DNA from: Hyphomonas sp.
GTDB lineage: Bacteria; Pseudomonadota; Alphaproteobacteria; Caulobacterales; Hyphomonadaceae
Direction: 5' to 3'
Assembly (NCBI GenBank): GCA_029287305.1
Contig: JARFRJ010000270.1
Span: forward strand, 1 to 6,172
DNA length: 6,172 nucleotides
The position numbers were made by a program, and so were the translations under genes. Below, piece after piece: positions 1-6,172 of the stretch (position 1 is its first letter; each line of letters begins with the position of its first letter). Below the pieces are notes generated by a model. The model did not search any database. It was not told the DNA's origin and saw nothing but the letters and a program-made list of their open reading frames with translations.

Positions 1-1342
1 GTTGAAATATGGCCTCACCGATTCTGGCAGTCGCCTTGCCATTGTCGATCCGCAGCTCTTTGACCGCCTCTATTCCAGCTGGGAGCATTTGCCGGGGCTT
101 GAGGCGCTAATTGTCGGTCGTCAGAAAGACGCGGTCACCGATCCGCGTGTCACCGCTATGGAAGACTTTATCGGGCCCGCCAATAGTTGGGCTGATCTGG
201 AAGATACCCCTCTACCCGATTTGAGCTTTCACCCCGATGATGATGCGACGATCATGTATACATCCGGCACGACAGGACACCCCAAAGGGGCTCTTGCCTC
301 TCATAGGGCCATTATTTCTAATATGTTCAATGCGATTACCTGCCGGGCGCGGCGTTATTTACGGGCGGGAGAAGCCTTACCCGAACCTGATCCAGACCCA
401 GAAGCGGCTAATAAAGTCTTGCTCGCTGTGCCCTTCTTTCATGCGACCGGGGCGTTTGCTCTGCTCGTCCCTGGCTGGGCGACCGGGGCAAAAATCATCT
501 GCATGTATAAATGGGATGTTGCCGAAGCCTTGCCGATTATCGAGCGGGAAAAAATCACAACTGTCGGCGGTGTCCCGGCGATTGCCTGGCAACTGATTGA
601 GCATCCAGATCGCGATAAATATGACCTGTCCTCGATAAATGCGGTTGGCTATGGCGGGGCCCCGTCAGCCTCTGAACTGGTCAGTACGATCACCTCGACC
701 TTTAAAGGCGCCATGCCGTCGAATGGGTGGGGGATGACTGAAACCTGCGCCACCTCAACACAGAATTTTGGCGAAGACTATATTAATCGCCCTTTAAGTG
801 CCGGAGCCCCGCCGCCCGCTGTGGAATTGAAAGCTGTCGATCCGGACGGTAACACGCTCGGCGTTAATGAGATTGGTGAATTATGGGTTAAAGGCGCCTC
901 AAATTGCAAAGGATATTGGAACCGCCCCGACGCGACGGCTGAAACCTTTGTTGACGGTTGGGTCGTCACCGGAGACCTTGCCCGTATTGATGAAGAAGGT
1001 TTTGTCTATCTGGTTGATCGCGCCAAGGATATGCTGATCCGGGGCGGGGAGAATATTTACTGTATTGAAGTTGAAAATGCGCTCTATGAACATCCGGCGA
1101 TTATGGATGCCTCAATTGTTGGCATTCCGCATAAAATCCTTGGTGAAGAAGTCGGCGCTGTGGTTCAGGTGACCCCTGGACACAGTGTGACCCGGGAAGA
1201 ACTGCAAGCCCATGTCGGCGCGCAATTGGCGGCCTTCAAAGTGCCTGTGGAGATTATCTTCCAAGATGAGCCACTGCCGCGTAATGCCAATGGCAAAATC
1301 CTCAAACAGGTCTTGCGGGAGCAATTCACACCCAGAGGCTAG
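1..1342 (+). CDS. AMP-forming acyl-CoA synthetase (class I adenylate-forming ligase), 5' partial
   Basis: This enzyme activates a carboxylic acid, probably a fatty or aryl acid, to an acyl-adenylate and then to the CoA thioester in the cytoplasm. Numbering from the TTG at position 2, the visible 446 residues contain the P-loop YTSGTTGHPKG at 86-96, the A5 motif GWGMTET at 242-248, TGDL at 323-326, the hinge motif DRAKD at 339-343 followed by GGEN at 348-351, and the C-terminal PRNANGK at 426-432, whose Lys432 is the expected adenylation lysine. All core motifs are intact, so the visible part looks functional. Family members usually have about 90-110 more residues before the point where this window begins. 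The TTG at position 2 is therefore probably an internal codon and the gene starts upstream of the window; reading starts at base 2. It converges on the amidase gene. Substrate chain length cannot be read from the sequence, so no gene symbol is given. Family assignment is secure; specificity is unknown. Confidence 0.93.
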   Translation, partial: LKYGLTDSGSRLAIVDPQLFDRLYSSWEHLPGLEALIVGRQKDAVTDPRVTAMEDFIGPANSWADLEDTPLPDLSFHPDDDATIMYTSGTTGHPKGALASHRAIISNMFNAITCRARRYLRAGEALPEPDPDPEAANKVLLAVPFFHATGAFALLVPGWATGAKIICMYKWDVAEALPIIEREKITTVGGVPAIAWQLIEHPDRDKYDLSSINAVGYGGAPSASELVSTITSTFKGAMPSNGWGMTETCATSTQNFGEDYINRPLSAGAPPPAVELKAVDPDGNTLGVNEIGELWVKGASNCKGYWNRPDATAETFVDGWVVTGDLARIDEEGFVYLVDRAKDMLIRGGENIYCIEVENALYEHPAIMDASIVGIPHKILGEEVGAVVQVTPGHSVTREELQAHVGAQLAAFKVPVEIIFQDEPLPRNANGKILKQVLREQFTPRG

Positions 1343-1391
1343 AGCCCGCAACGGGCAATGCAGGCGCGAAGGCCTTTACGGACAGCTCTAG
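1339..1391. terminator. Possible bidirectional terminator: inverted repeat in convergent gap
   Basis: CTAGAGC at 1339-1345 is perfectly complementary to GCTCTAG at 1385-1391, with 39 bases between them. Inside lie a small hairpin, GCCCG-CAA-CGGGC (1344-1356), which competes with the outer stem for two bases, and the palindrome AAGGCCTT (1369-1376). The element fills the 56-base gap between two convergent genes and overlaps the stop codon of the acyl-CoA synthetase, where a two-way terminator would be expected. No T-run follows on either strand, so it is not a classical intrinsic terminator. The call rests on position and symmetry only. Confidence 0.25.
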
Positions 1392-1398
1392 GAAGACC

Positions 1399-2892
1399 TC
1401 AAACGGTCAAAAGCGGCGGGATGCGACCAATCCAAGGCCGTGCTTCCTCCAATTCATAGGCGAGAGCGAGAAGCTTTAGATCATCGCCCTTACGGCCAGA
1501 GAACATTGACGCAAGCGGCAAGCCGCCCTGTGACTGTCCCAGCGGCAGACTGATACTGGCCGCGCCAGATACATTCATCGGCGCGGTAAAGGCGGCAAAT
1601 TCAGATACAGCCTGCTGTAAGCCTTCAAAATCGCGTGTCGGAGACTGGACGCCAATCTGCGGGGCGGGCGCAGCAATGGTCGGTGTGAGAAGAAGATCAA
1701 AATCACCCTCAATGAAGTATTGATCATAGACAGAGGCAAAATTTTGCAAATAGGCCATAGCCGCCGGAAACTCCTTCTGACGGGAGAGAAAGTTCTGAGC
1801 CAGAGACAGTGTCCAAGGTTCTAGAATTTCCGGGGAAGGCGGCTTGCCTGAAAACTGGGCCGCTTGGCGCGCAAATCGCGCGGCCCCGGCAGACCAATAT
1901 AGCAGGAATTTATCACTGAACTCTTCCCCATTTAAAGGCATCTGATAGGCTTTAACCTCATGACCAAGATCAGAGCAGAGCGCGGCGGTCTCTTCGACTG
2001 CACGGCGCACTTCGCTATTGAGATAGGTGGGCGTGACGGGGTCTGGCGCAAAGGCAATCTTCAGTCGTTTTCGCGCTGGCCCGGTCACAGGGGTCTGTAA
2101 GTCAGGCTGGCGCGCTGTACTGGCGAAAATTGCGGCTGTATCGCGCACCGTCAGCGTGACCGCCAAATCGACCGAGATATCAAGCTGATTGCCTTCCTGA
2201 CTGGATCGTCCGATCGGAACCGCTTTATGAGAAGGTTTTAACCCGACAAGGCCGCAACAGGCCGCCGGGATACGGATAGAACCGCCGCCATCGCTAGCAT
2301 GAGCAAAAGGGACAATCCTTGCTGCGGTCAGCGCCGCCGCACCGCCAGAAGAGCCGCCCGGAATATGATCTGTATTCCAAGGATTTCGGGTCGGGCCTGT
2401 CACCAAAGGCTCTGTTGATGAGATTAAGCCCATTTCCGGTGAGGTCGATTTACCCAAGATGACAGGGCCCAATTCAGCACGCCAGACTTTCGATAGCGGC
2501 CCGTCTTCCGTCGCCATATTGCCTTTAAACGCCCGGCTGCCATACAGGGTTTGCAAGCCCTGCCAATTGGCCAAATCCTTGATAAAGGTGGGCACCCCGG
2601 CCATCGCGCCTGTCAGGTCGCTGGCCGCCCGTTCGCGCGCCGCCTCATAATCTGTACTGGCAATCGCATTAATAGCAGGATTGTGAGCTTCAGCGCGCGA
2701 GATCGCCGCCTCTGTGGCTTCTAAGGCTGTGATCTCACCTTGCGCGATCAATTGTGCGGTGCGCACACCATCCATAAACCCTTTACTTAGACTGGCCGAT
2801 TTGACCTCAGAGCCACTACAGGCACTGAAAAAAGGAAGAAACGCGCTCATCGCTGCGCCTGTCTTTAAAAGCCTTCGACGTGTATAGTGCAT
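1399..2892 (-). CDS. Exported amidase-signature family hydrolase (Tat signal, possible lipoprotein)
   Basis: This is a 497-residue member of the amidase signature family, which hydrolyses amide bonds with a Ser-cisSer-Lys triad. Lys105 lies in FIKD, the cis-serine is Ser181 in GGSSGG (179-184), and the nucleophile is Ser205 in DGGGSIRIPA (201-210). The 24-residue spacing between the serines and the roughly 100 residues from Lys to the nucleophile match my recollection of GatA and FAAH. The variant DGGGSIRIPAACCG resembles the 6-aminohexanoate-cyclic-dimer hydrolase (NylA-like) branch more than GatA. The N-terminus TRRRLLK (4-10), followed by a short hydrophobic stretch, is a good twin-arginine signal. 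FSAC (22-25) could be a lipobox, although Phe at -3 is not ideal. This points to a periplasmic enzyme, perhaps membrane-anchored, and argues against the cytoplasmic GatCAB subunit. The ATG at 2890-2892 is chosen because AAGGAAGG lies 6 bases upstream and the signal begins just after it. It lies 92 bases downstream of trpG on the same strand and may be read through from it. The substrate is unknown. Confidence 0.92.
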   Translation of the reverse strand: MHYTRRRLLKTGAAMSAFLPFFSACSGSEVKSASLSKGFMDGVRTAQLIAQGEITALEATEAAISRAEAHNPAINAIASTDYEAARERAASDLTGAMAGVPTFIKDLANWQGLQTLYGSRAFKGNMATEDGPLSKVWRAELGPVILGKSTSPEMGLISSTEPLVTGPTRNPWNTDHIPGGSSGGAAALTAARIVPFAHASDGGGSIRIPAACCGLVGLKPSHKAVPIGRSSQEGNQLDISVDLAVTLTVRDTAAIFASTARQPDLQTPVTGPARKRLKIAFAPDPVTPTYLNSEVRRAVEETAALCSDLGHEVKAYQMPLNGEEFSDKFLLYWSAGAARFARQAAQFSGKPPSPEILEPWTLSLAQNFLSRQKEFPAAMAYLQNFASVYDQYFIEGDFDLLLTPTIAAPAPQIGVQSPTRDFEGLQQAVSEFAAFTAPMNVSGAASISLPLGQSQGGLPLASMFSGRKGDDLKLLALAYELEEARPWIGRIPPLLTV

Positions 2893-2984
2893 AGGGAGCC
2901 TTCCTTTAGCGTATGGGTCTTCTCCTACACTACTGCGCCCTCACAGATAGGCAAGGGGTTAAAACCGTTCCAATGTGAGCCTAC
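2893..2984. other. Gap between trpG and the amidase gene, no gene seen
   Basis: The 92 bases between the trpG stop and the amidase start hold the amidase ribosome binding site. I see no long GC-rich hairpin followed by a T-run, so no intrinsic terminator ends the trp unit here. Promoter-like hexamers on the minus strand (TTGGAA, TTGCCT) lack a convincing -10 partner. Whether the amidase has its own promoter or depends on read-through cannot be decided by reading. Confidence 0.5.
2899..2906 (-). promoter_or_regulatory. Ribosome binding site of the amidase gene
   Basis: On the minus strand AAGGAAGG ends 6 bases before the ATG at 2890-2892. It is the strongest Shine-Dalgarno match among the start sites visible here, and it fixes the start so that the twin-arginine signal is complete. 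By contrast, trpE and trpG have only weak purine matches before their overlapping starts. Confidence 0.7.
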
Positions 2985-3608
2985 TCAGGCGCTATGGCTG
3001 TGTTCTTGCGCGAAAGTCAGCCAGTTTTCCAGAAGCGTGTGACCATGCTCTGTCAGCAAGCTTTCCGGATGAAATTGCAATCCGAAGACGGGACGGGTTT
3101 TATGCCGAATGGCCATAATTTCTCCGTCTTCAGTATGCGCGTCGGCGATGAGGGTTTCAGCCAAAGTGTCGATCTCAATCGCCAGGGAATGATAGCGAAT
3201 GACAGAAAAGCGGTCTGGAAGTCCTGCAAAAAGCGGGCCGCCCTGATGCTGGATGTCAGAAGCTTTGCCATGGCGGATTTCCCGGGCACGCACAATCGTG
3301 CTGCCGCAAGCCTGTGCAATGGCCTGATGGCCAAGGCATATGCCCAGAATAGGCAGGTCCGGCGGCGCTGTGCGAACAAGCTGCATACAAATGCCCGCCT
3401 CATTTGGTGTGCATGGCCCCGGCGAGAGGATGATGCCCGACCAGTCTGCCTGCGCCAGAGCCTCAGCCGCGCTGAGCGCATCATTGCGCATAACACTCGT
3501 TACGCCCCCCGCCTGATGCACATAATGCACCAAATTCCAGGTGAAACTGTCATAATTGTCGATCACAAGAATATGTGGCTTCTGCTCTGTCATCGGCGGG
3601 CGTATCAT
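2985..3608 (-). CDS. trpG: Anthranilate synthase component II, glutamine amidotransferase
   Basis: TrpG is the class I glutamine amidotransferase that supplies ammonia to TrpE for anthranilate synthesis. The 207 residues carry the N-terminal DNYDSFTWNL (17-26), the oxyanion-region SPGPCTPNEAG (62-72), the nucleophile elbow GICLGHQ with Cys91, the HGK at 113-115, RYHSL (138-142) and the FHPES triad segment with His180 and Glu182, so the glutaminase should be active. Length is normal for a stand-alone subunit; there is no fusion to TrpE. The start ATG (3606-3608) overlaps the trpE stop as ATGA. A second in-frame ATG at residue 6 (3591-3593) sits immediately before the conserved part and could be the true start, but neither has a strong ribosome binding site and the overlap favours the first. 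PabA of folate synthesis is very similar and the protein might serve both enzymes; adjacency to trpE supports trpG. No trpD follows. Confidence 0.95.
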   Translation of the reverse strand: MIRPPMTEQKPHILVIDNYDSFTWNLVHYVHQAGGVTSVMRNDALSAAEALAQADWSGIILSPGPCTPNEAGICMQLVRTAPPDLPILGICLGHQAIAQACGSTIVRAREIRHGKASDIQHQGGPLFAGLPDRFSVIRYHSLAIEIDTLAETLIADAHTEDGEIMAIRHKTRPVFGLQFHPESLLTEHGHTLLENWLTFAQEHSHSA

Positions 3609-3613
3609 TGATC
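3605..3613 (-). promoter_or_regulatory. trpE/trpG stop-start overlap (translational coupling)
   Basis: On the minus strand GATCAATGA carries the TGA stop of trpE and, one base earlier, the ATG of trpG. The 4-base ATGA overlap and the weak ribosome binding site suggest that ribosomes ending trpE reinitiate on trpG. That would keep the two subunits of anthranilate synthase close to equal amounts. Confidence 0.75.
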
Positions 3614-5032
3614 ATACTCATAAGTGGCGGCCAATTCTGCGGCACGTTTCAAGGCACTGGCTTTATGCAGGGTCTCCTTAAACTCATAATCAGCATCACT
3701 GTCGAGCACGACACCGCCGCCCGCCTGGATATGAAGCTTGCCATCCTTGATGAGGCCTGTGCGCAAGGCAATGCAGGTGTCAAGGTCTCCTTGCCAGCCA
3801 AAATATCCAATAGCGCCGCCATAGATGCCGCGTCGGGAAACCTCCAGCTCGTCAATAATTTGCATGGCGCGTATTTTTGGCGCGCCGGAGACCGTGCCCG
3901 CCGGAAACCCGGCAAACAGCACGTCCACCGCATCCAGCCCGTCGCGCAGATCGCCTTCGACATGCGAGACGATATGCATGACATGGGAATAGCGCTCAAT
4001 GATAAAACGCTCTGTCACCTCGACCGATCCATAGGCGGCGACGCGCCCGACATCATTACGCCCCAAATCCAGTAGCATTAAATGCTCTGCCATTTCCTTT
4101 TCATCCGCGAGCAGGCTTTCGGCCCGGCGGGCATCCTCGACCGGATCGCCAGAGCGTGGCCGCGTGCCCGCAATCGGGCGAATAGCCACCCGTCCCTCGC
4201 GCAAACGTACGAGAATTTCCGGGCTTGAGCCGACCAGACGCAAATCGCCAAAACTCATATGGAACATAAAGGCAGAGGGGTTTAGCCGCCGTAACGCCCG
4301 ATAGAAGCTGATAGATTGGGCCTGAAACTCAGCCGTGAAGCGCTGGCTCGGCACGACCTGAAAAATATCCCCCGCCCGCGCATAGGCTTTCGCCTTTTCG
4401 ACCATTTGAAGATACTGCGCCCGGCTCGTATTGGACTGGAAGGTCAAGTCTTTGGCGCTTTGATCCGCAGGCGAAAGGGGGGCAGGCCTCGCCAGCCGTG
4501 CCTCAATATCATCAAGACGTTCCTGCGCCGCTTCGCGGTCTGACCCACTATAGCGCGCAATCAGCAAAATCTCCTGATAGAGATGGTCAAATATGATGAC
4601 AATTTTGGGTATAACAAGAAGAATATCCGGCACGGCAAGGTCAGGCTGCGCCTTTATCTCAACCGGTTCAATATAGCGAATGGCATCATAGCCGATATAG
4701 CCAAATGCACCGGACGCCATAGGCGGTAAGGGTTCATCAGCCTCGGCCCGGGCCATATCAGCAAATTGTCGCAACGCGTCTTGCGGGGAAGCGGTGAGGG
4801 TGACAGCATCTGAAAAATCTGCCGCTCCAGCCATGTCCGATTGCCCGTTTTGTACCCGAAACCAGGTTTTTGGCATCAGCCCGATAAAGGAATATCGGCC
4901 TAGGCGCGTTCCACCCAAAATCGATTCGAAGAGAAAACTTCCCGCCTCTTGCGGACCCAGCTTTAAAAGGGCGCTGACGGGTGTTTCAAGATCGCCAATA
5001 CGCCGACGAACTAGGAGTTTGTCTCGGTTCAT
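3605..5032 (-). CDS. trpE: Anthranilate synthase component I
   Basis: TrpE converts chorismate and ammonia to anthranilate and pyruvate, with TrpG as partner. The 475-residue protein has the N-terminal regulatory part with FLFES (33-37) and GRYSFIG (45-51), then the chorismate-binding domain with PIAGTRPRSG (286-295), DLGRNDVGR (322-330), RYSHVMHIVSHVEG (347-360), PAGTVSGAPKIRAM (377-390), GAIGYFG (406-412), AGGGVVLDSDADYE (437-450) and the metal-binding type ExxE at 450-453. The LLES-like motif, including Ser37, and NPSAFMF (251-257) correspond to the tryptophan feedback site, so inhibition by tryptophan is likely. This favours TrpE over PabB, as do the adjacent trpG and the full length. The ATG at 5030-5032 overlaps the stop of the PpiD-like gene as ATGA, with only a weak GAAG upstream. 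No leader peptide or attenuator can fit directly before it, so transcription must enter from the upstream gene or from a promoter inside it. Confidence 0.96.
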   Translation of the reverse strand: MNRDKLLVRRRIGDLETPVSALLKLGPQEAGSFLFESILGGTRLGRYSFIGLMPKTWFRVQNGQSDMAGAADFSDAVTLTASPQDALRQFADMARAEADEPLPPMASGAFGYIGYDAIRYIEPVEIKAQPDLAVPDILLVIPKIVIIFDHLYQEILLIARYSGSDREAAQERLDDIEARLARPAPLSPADQSAKDLTFQSNTSRAQYLQMVEKAKAYARAGDIFQVVPSQRFTAEFQAQSISFYRALRRLNPSAFMFHMSFGDLRLVGSSPEILVRLREGRVAIRPIAGTRPRSGDPVEDARRAESLLADEKEMAEHLMLLDLGRNDVGRVAAYGSVEVTERFIIERYSHVMHIVSHVEGDLRDGLDAVDVLFAGFPAGTVSGAPKIRAMQIIDELEVSRRGIYGGAIGYFGWQGDLDTCIALRTGLIKDGKLHIQAGGGVVLDSDADYEFKETLHKASALKRAAELAATYEYDQ

Positions 5033-5037
5033 TGATC
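5029..5037 (-). promoter_or_regulatory. ppiD-like/trpE stop-start overlap (translational coupling)
   Basis: On the minus strand GATCAATGA carries the TGA stop of the PpiD-like gene and the ATG of trpE, overlapping by 4 bases. It is base-for-base the same 9-mer as at the trpE/trpG junction. A weak GAAG sits 4 bases before the ATG. The arrangement ties trpE translation to that of the chaperone gene. Confidence 0.75.
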
Positions 5038-6172
5038 TTCAAGCAGGCGGTTCTTATAGAAATTAAACCCGGCCATATTGGTGCGCGTCTCCAGCCCCTC
5101 TTCCAATTCACCGGCTAAGGCGGTCAGCATATCCTGCTTTAATTGTTCGGTGAGACGCGGCGCGGACAATGTCGCCAATACATCCAATTGGGCCTCATCC
5201 GGCGGGGTGAGCTGGTCCAGTTTCAGCAAGGTCACTTGTGTTGGCAATGGGCCTTGCAGGATTTGGATCTCGCCCTCGTTCAAACGGAAAGCCTCGCGCA
5301 CAATCAATTGCGGCACGGTGCGATCAAGCGCGGATCGGCGCAGATCTGCCGCCGTTTGAACCTCTGCTCCATAGGCCGCAGCAATCTGCGTAAACGAGCG
5401 CTCACCCACCACAACCTCCTCGACAAGACGCTCTGCCGCGTTTTGCAAAGCCTCACCTTCCTGTTCTGCAATCAGAAGGGTTTCGGCGGTCTCTGTAACC
5501 TCCTCCAGAGGGGGCACGCTTTGCGGGATAATCTCATCAATAGAAATAAGAAGGGTCGCCTCGCCAACTTCAAAAGCATCGGTGACCTCGCCTTGCGGTA
5601 ATTCAAAGGCTTGCGCTAGGGCTTCCGGGGCTTGGGCAAGATCGCTTACAGGGACGCCCCCTTCATTGCGCCCATTGGCATCAACCCGAACACTGTCGGC
5701 GACACTCAAACCAAAATAGCCCGCCATTTCACCGAGCGTTAGTCCCTGTCCGATCAAATCATCAAGCGTGTTTAAAGCCGCATAATAGGCCTCAAAAGAG
5801 GCCGAGCTTGCCAATTCCGTGACAATCTCCTCGCGCGCTTCTTCAAGCGTCTTCGGCGTGCCGGGGATGATCTCATCCAGACGCGCAATCAGCCATCCGC
5901 CCTCGGTTTGATAAGGTCCGGCCAAGGTTCCAGCCGCCGCTGTGGGGACGAAAATCGTCTCTTTCAGCTCTTCGATTGTGATATCATCAATGACCCCTGT
6001 GCGCGTTTGCACATTCAAGGCTTGATCTGTCTCAATCTCGCCGCCAACAGAGAGAACACCAAACGCGTTCAAAGCATCCTCTTCGCTTCCATAAACAGCT
6101 TGCAGAAATGTGCGCTGATCCGGGGTGGCCAGACGGCTTGTGCGCGTGGCCTCATAAAGCGCGATAATATCC
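5029..6172 (-). CDS. PpiD/SurA-like periplasmic peptidyl-prolyl isomerase or chaperone, 5' partial
   Basis: This is the C-terminal part of a PpiD-type foldase, an inner-membrane-anchored periplasmic chaperone that helps exported proteins fold. The frame stays open to the right edge. The 33 codons upstream of the in-frame TTG at 6072 read as a normal family segment (IIALYEATRTSRLATPDQRT), so that TTG is internal and the true start, with the membrane anchor, is outside the window. Numbering from that TTG, a parvulin-like segment has GGEIETDQ (10-17), AGPYQTEGGWLIARLDEIIP (51-70) and LEEAREEI (76-83). Two further related units follow, with IDEIIP at 178-183 and LDQLTP at 285-290, roughly 110 residues apart. 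The protein is acidic and rich in Ala and Glu, as expected for an exported chaperone of this family. It ends DQ with its stop overlapping the trpE start, so it is the first visible gene of a coupled unit. Whether the parvulin domain is catalytically active cannot be judged from this part. Confidence 0.88.
   Translation of the reverse strand, partial: DIIALYEATRTSRLATPDQRTFLQAVYGSEEDALNAFGVLSVGGEIETDQALNVQTRTGVIDDITIEELKETIFVPTAAAGTLAGPYQTEGGWLIARLDEIIPGTPKTLEEAREEIVTELASSASFEAYYAALNTLDDLIGQGLTLGEMAGYFGLSVADSVRVDANGRNEGGVPVSDLAQAPEALAQAFELPQGEVTDAFEVGEATLLISIDEIIPQSVPPLEEVTETAETLLIAEQEGEALQNAAERLVEEVVVGERSFTQIAAAYGAEVQTAADLRRSALDRTVPQLIVREAFRLNEGEIQILQGPLPTQVTLLKLDQLTPPDEAQLDVLATLSAPRLTEQLKQDMLTALAGELEEGLETRTNMAGFNFYKNRLLEDQ

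Noticed and set aside
2..4. TTG as the true start of the acyl-CoA synthetase.
   Set aside because: The family needs about 90-110 residues before this point, so the codon is internal and the gene is cut by the window edge.
1399..2892. GatA, the amidase subunit of the tRNA-dependent amidotransferase.
   Set aside because: A twin-arginine export signal, the DGGGS context and the absence of gatB or gatC nearby argue against it.
2925..2980. A promoter for the amidase: TTGGAA with CTATCT, or TTGCCT with a downstream hexamer, on the minus strand.
   Set aside because: The -10 candidates match the consensus poorly and no spacing gives a convincing pair.
2994..3611. A 205-residue plus-strand reading frame almost exactly opposite trpG.
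   Set aside because: trpG has all family motifs and an overlapping start with trpE. The opposite frame has no recognisable domain and a composition typical of a reverse-strand shadow.
3575..4075. A 166-residue plus-strand frame opposite the 3' end of trpE.
   Set aside because: It lies wholly opposite conserved TrpE catalytic motifs, and no family resemblance is visible.
5143..5601. A 152-residue plus-strand frame opposite the PpiD-like gene.
   Set aside because: It has no domain or ribosome binding site that I can see, and the minus-strand frame is a clear family member.
6070..6072. TTG as the true start of the PpiD-like gene.
   Set aside because: The frame stays open to the window edge and the upstream codons encode a segment typical of the family.

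Overview
The window holds ordinary-looking chromosome of a Gram-negative bacterium, most likely an alphaproteobacterium. GC content is in the mid-50s percent by eye, coding is dense, and a PpiD/SurA-type periplasmic chaperone lies directly upstream of trpE and trpG. From memory, that neighbourhood is common in Alphaproteobacteria. The genus cannot be named from the sequence alone.

Layout: (1) Positions 1-1342, plus strand: the 3' three quarters of an AMP-forming acyl-CoA synthetase whose N-terminus lies outside the window. (2) Positions 1343-1398: a short convergent gap with a 7-bp inverted repeat. (3) Positions 1399-2892, minus strand: an amidase-signature enzyme with a twin-arginine signal and a possible lipobox. 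(4) Positions 2893-2984: a gap with no gene, containing a good ribosome binding site for the amidase. (5) Positions 2985-3608, 3605-5032 and 5029-6172, all minus strand: trpG, trpE and the C-terminal part of a PpiD-like foldase, which runs off the right edge. In the direction of transcription the order is ppiD-like, trpE, trpG, amidase. There is no stretch over 300 bases without a gene, and no tRNA, rRNA, CRISPR array or insertion sequence was seen.

TrpE and TrpG together form anthranilate synthase: TrpG releases ammonia from glutamine and TrpE uses it to convert chorismate to anthranilate, the first committed step of tryptophan synthesis. The ppiD-like/trpE and trpE/trpG junctions are both 4-bp ATGA overlaps, so the three genes are almost certainly one translationally coupled unit. 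There is therefore no room for a leader-peptide attenuator directly before trpE. trpD and trpC do not follow trpG here; an exported amidase does.

I found no convincing novel system. The points most worth checking are the two identical 9-base coupling junctions, the missing leader before trpE, the threefold repeat in the PpiD-like protein, and the exported amidase in the position where trpD might be expected.
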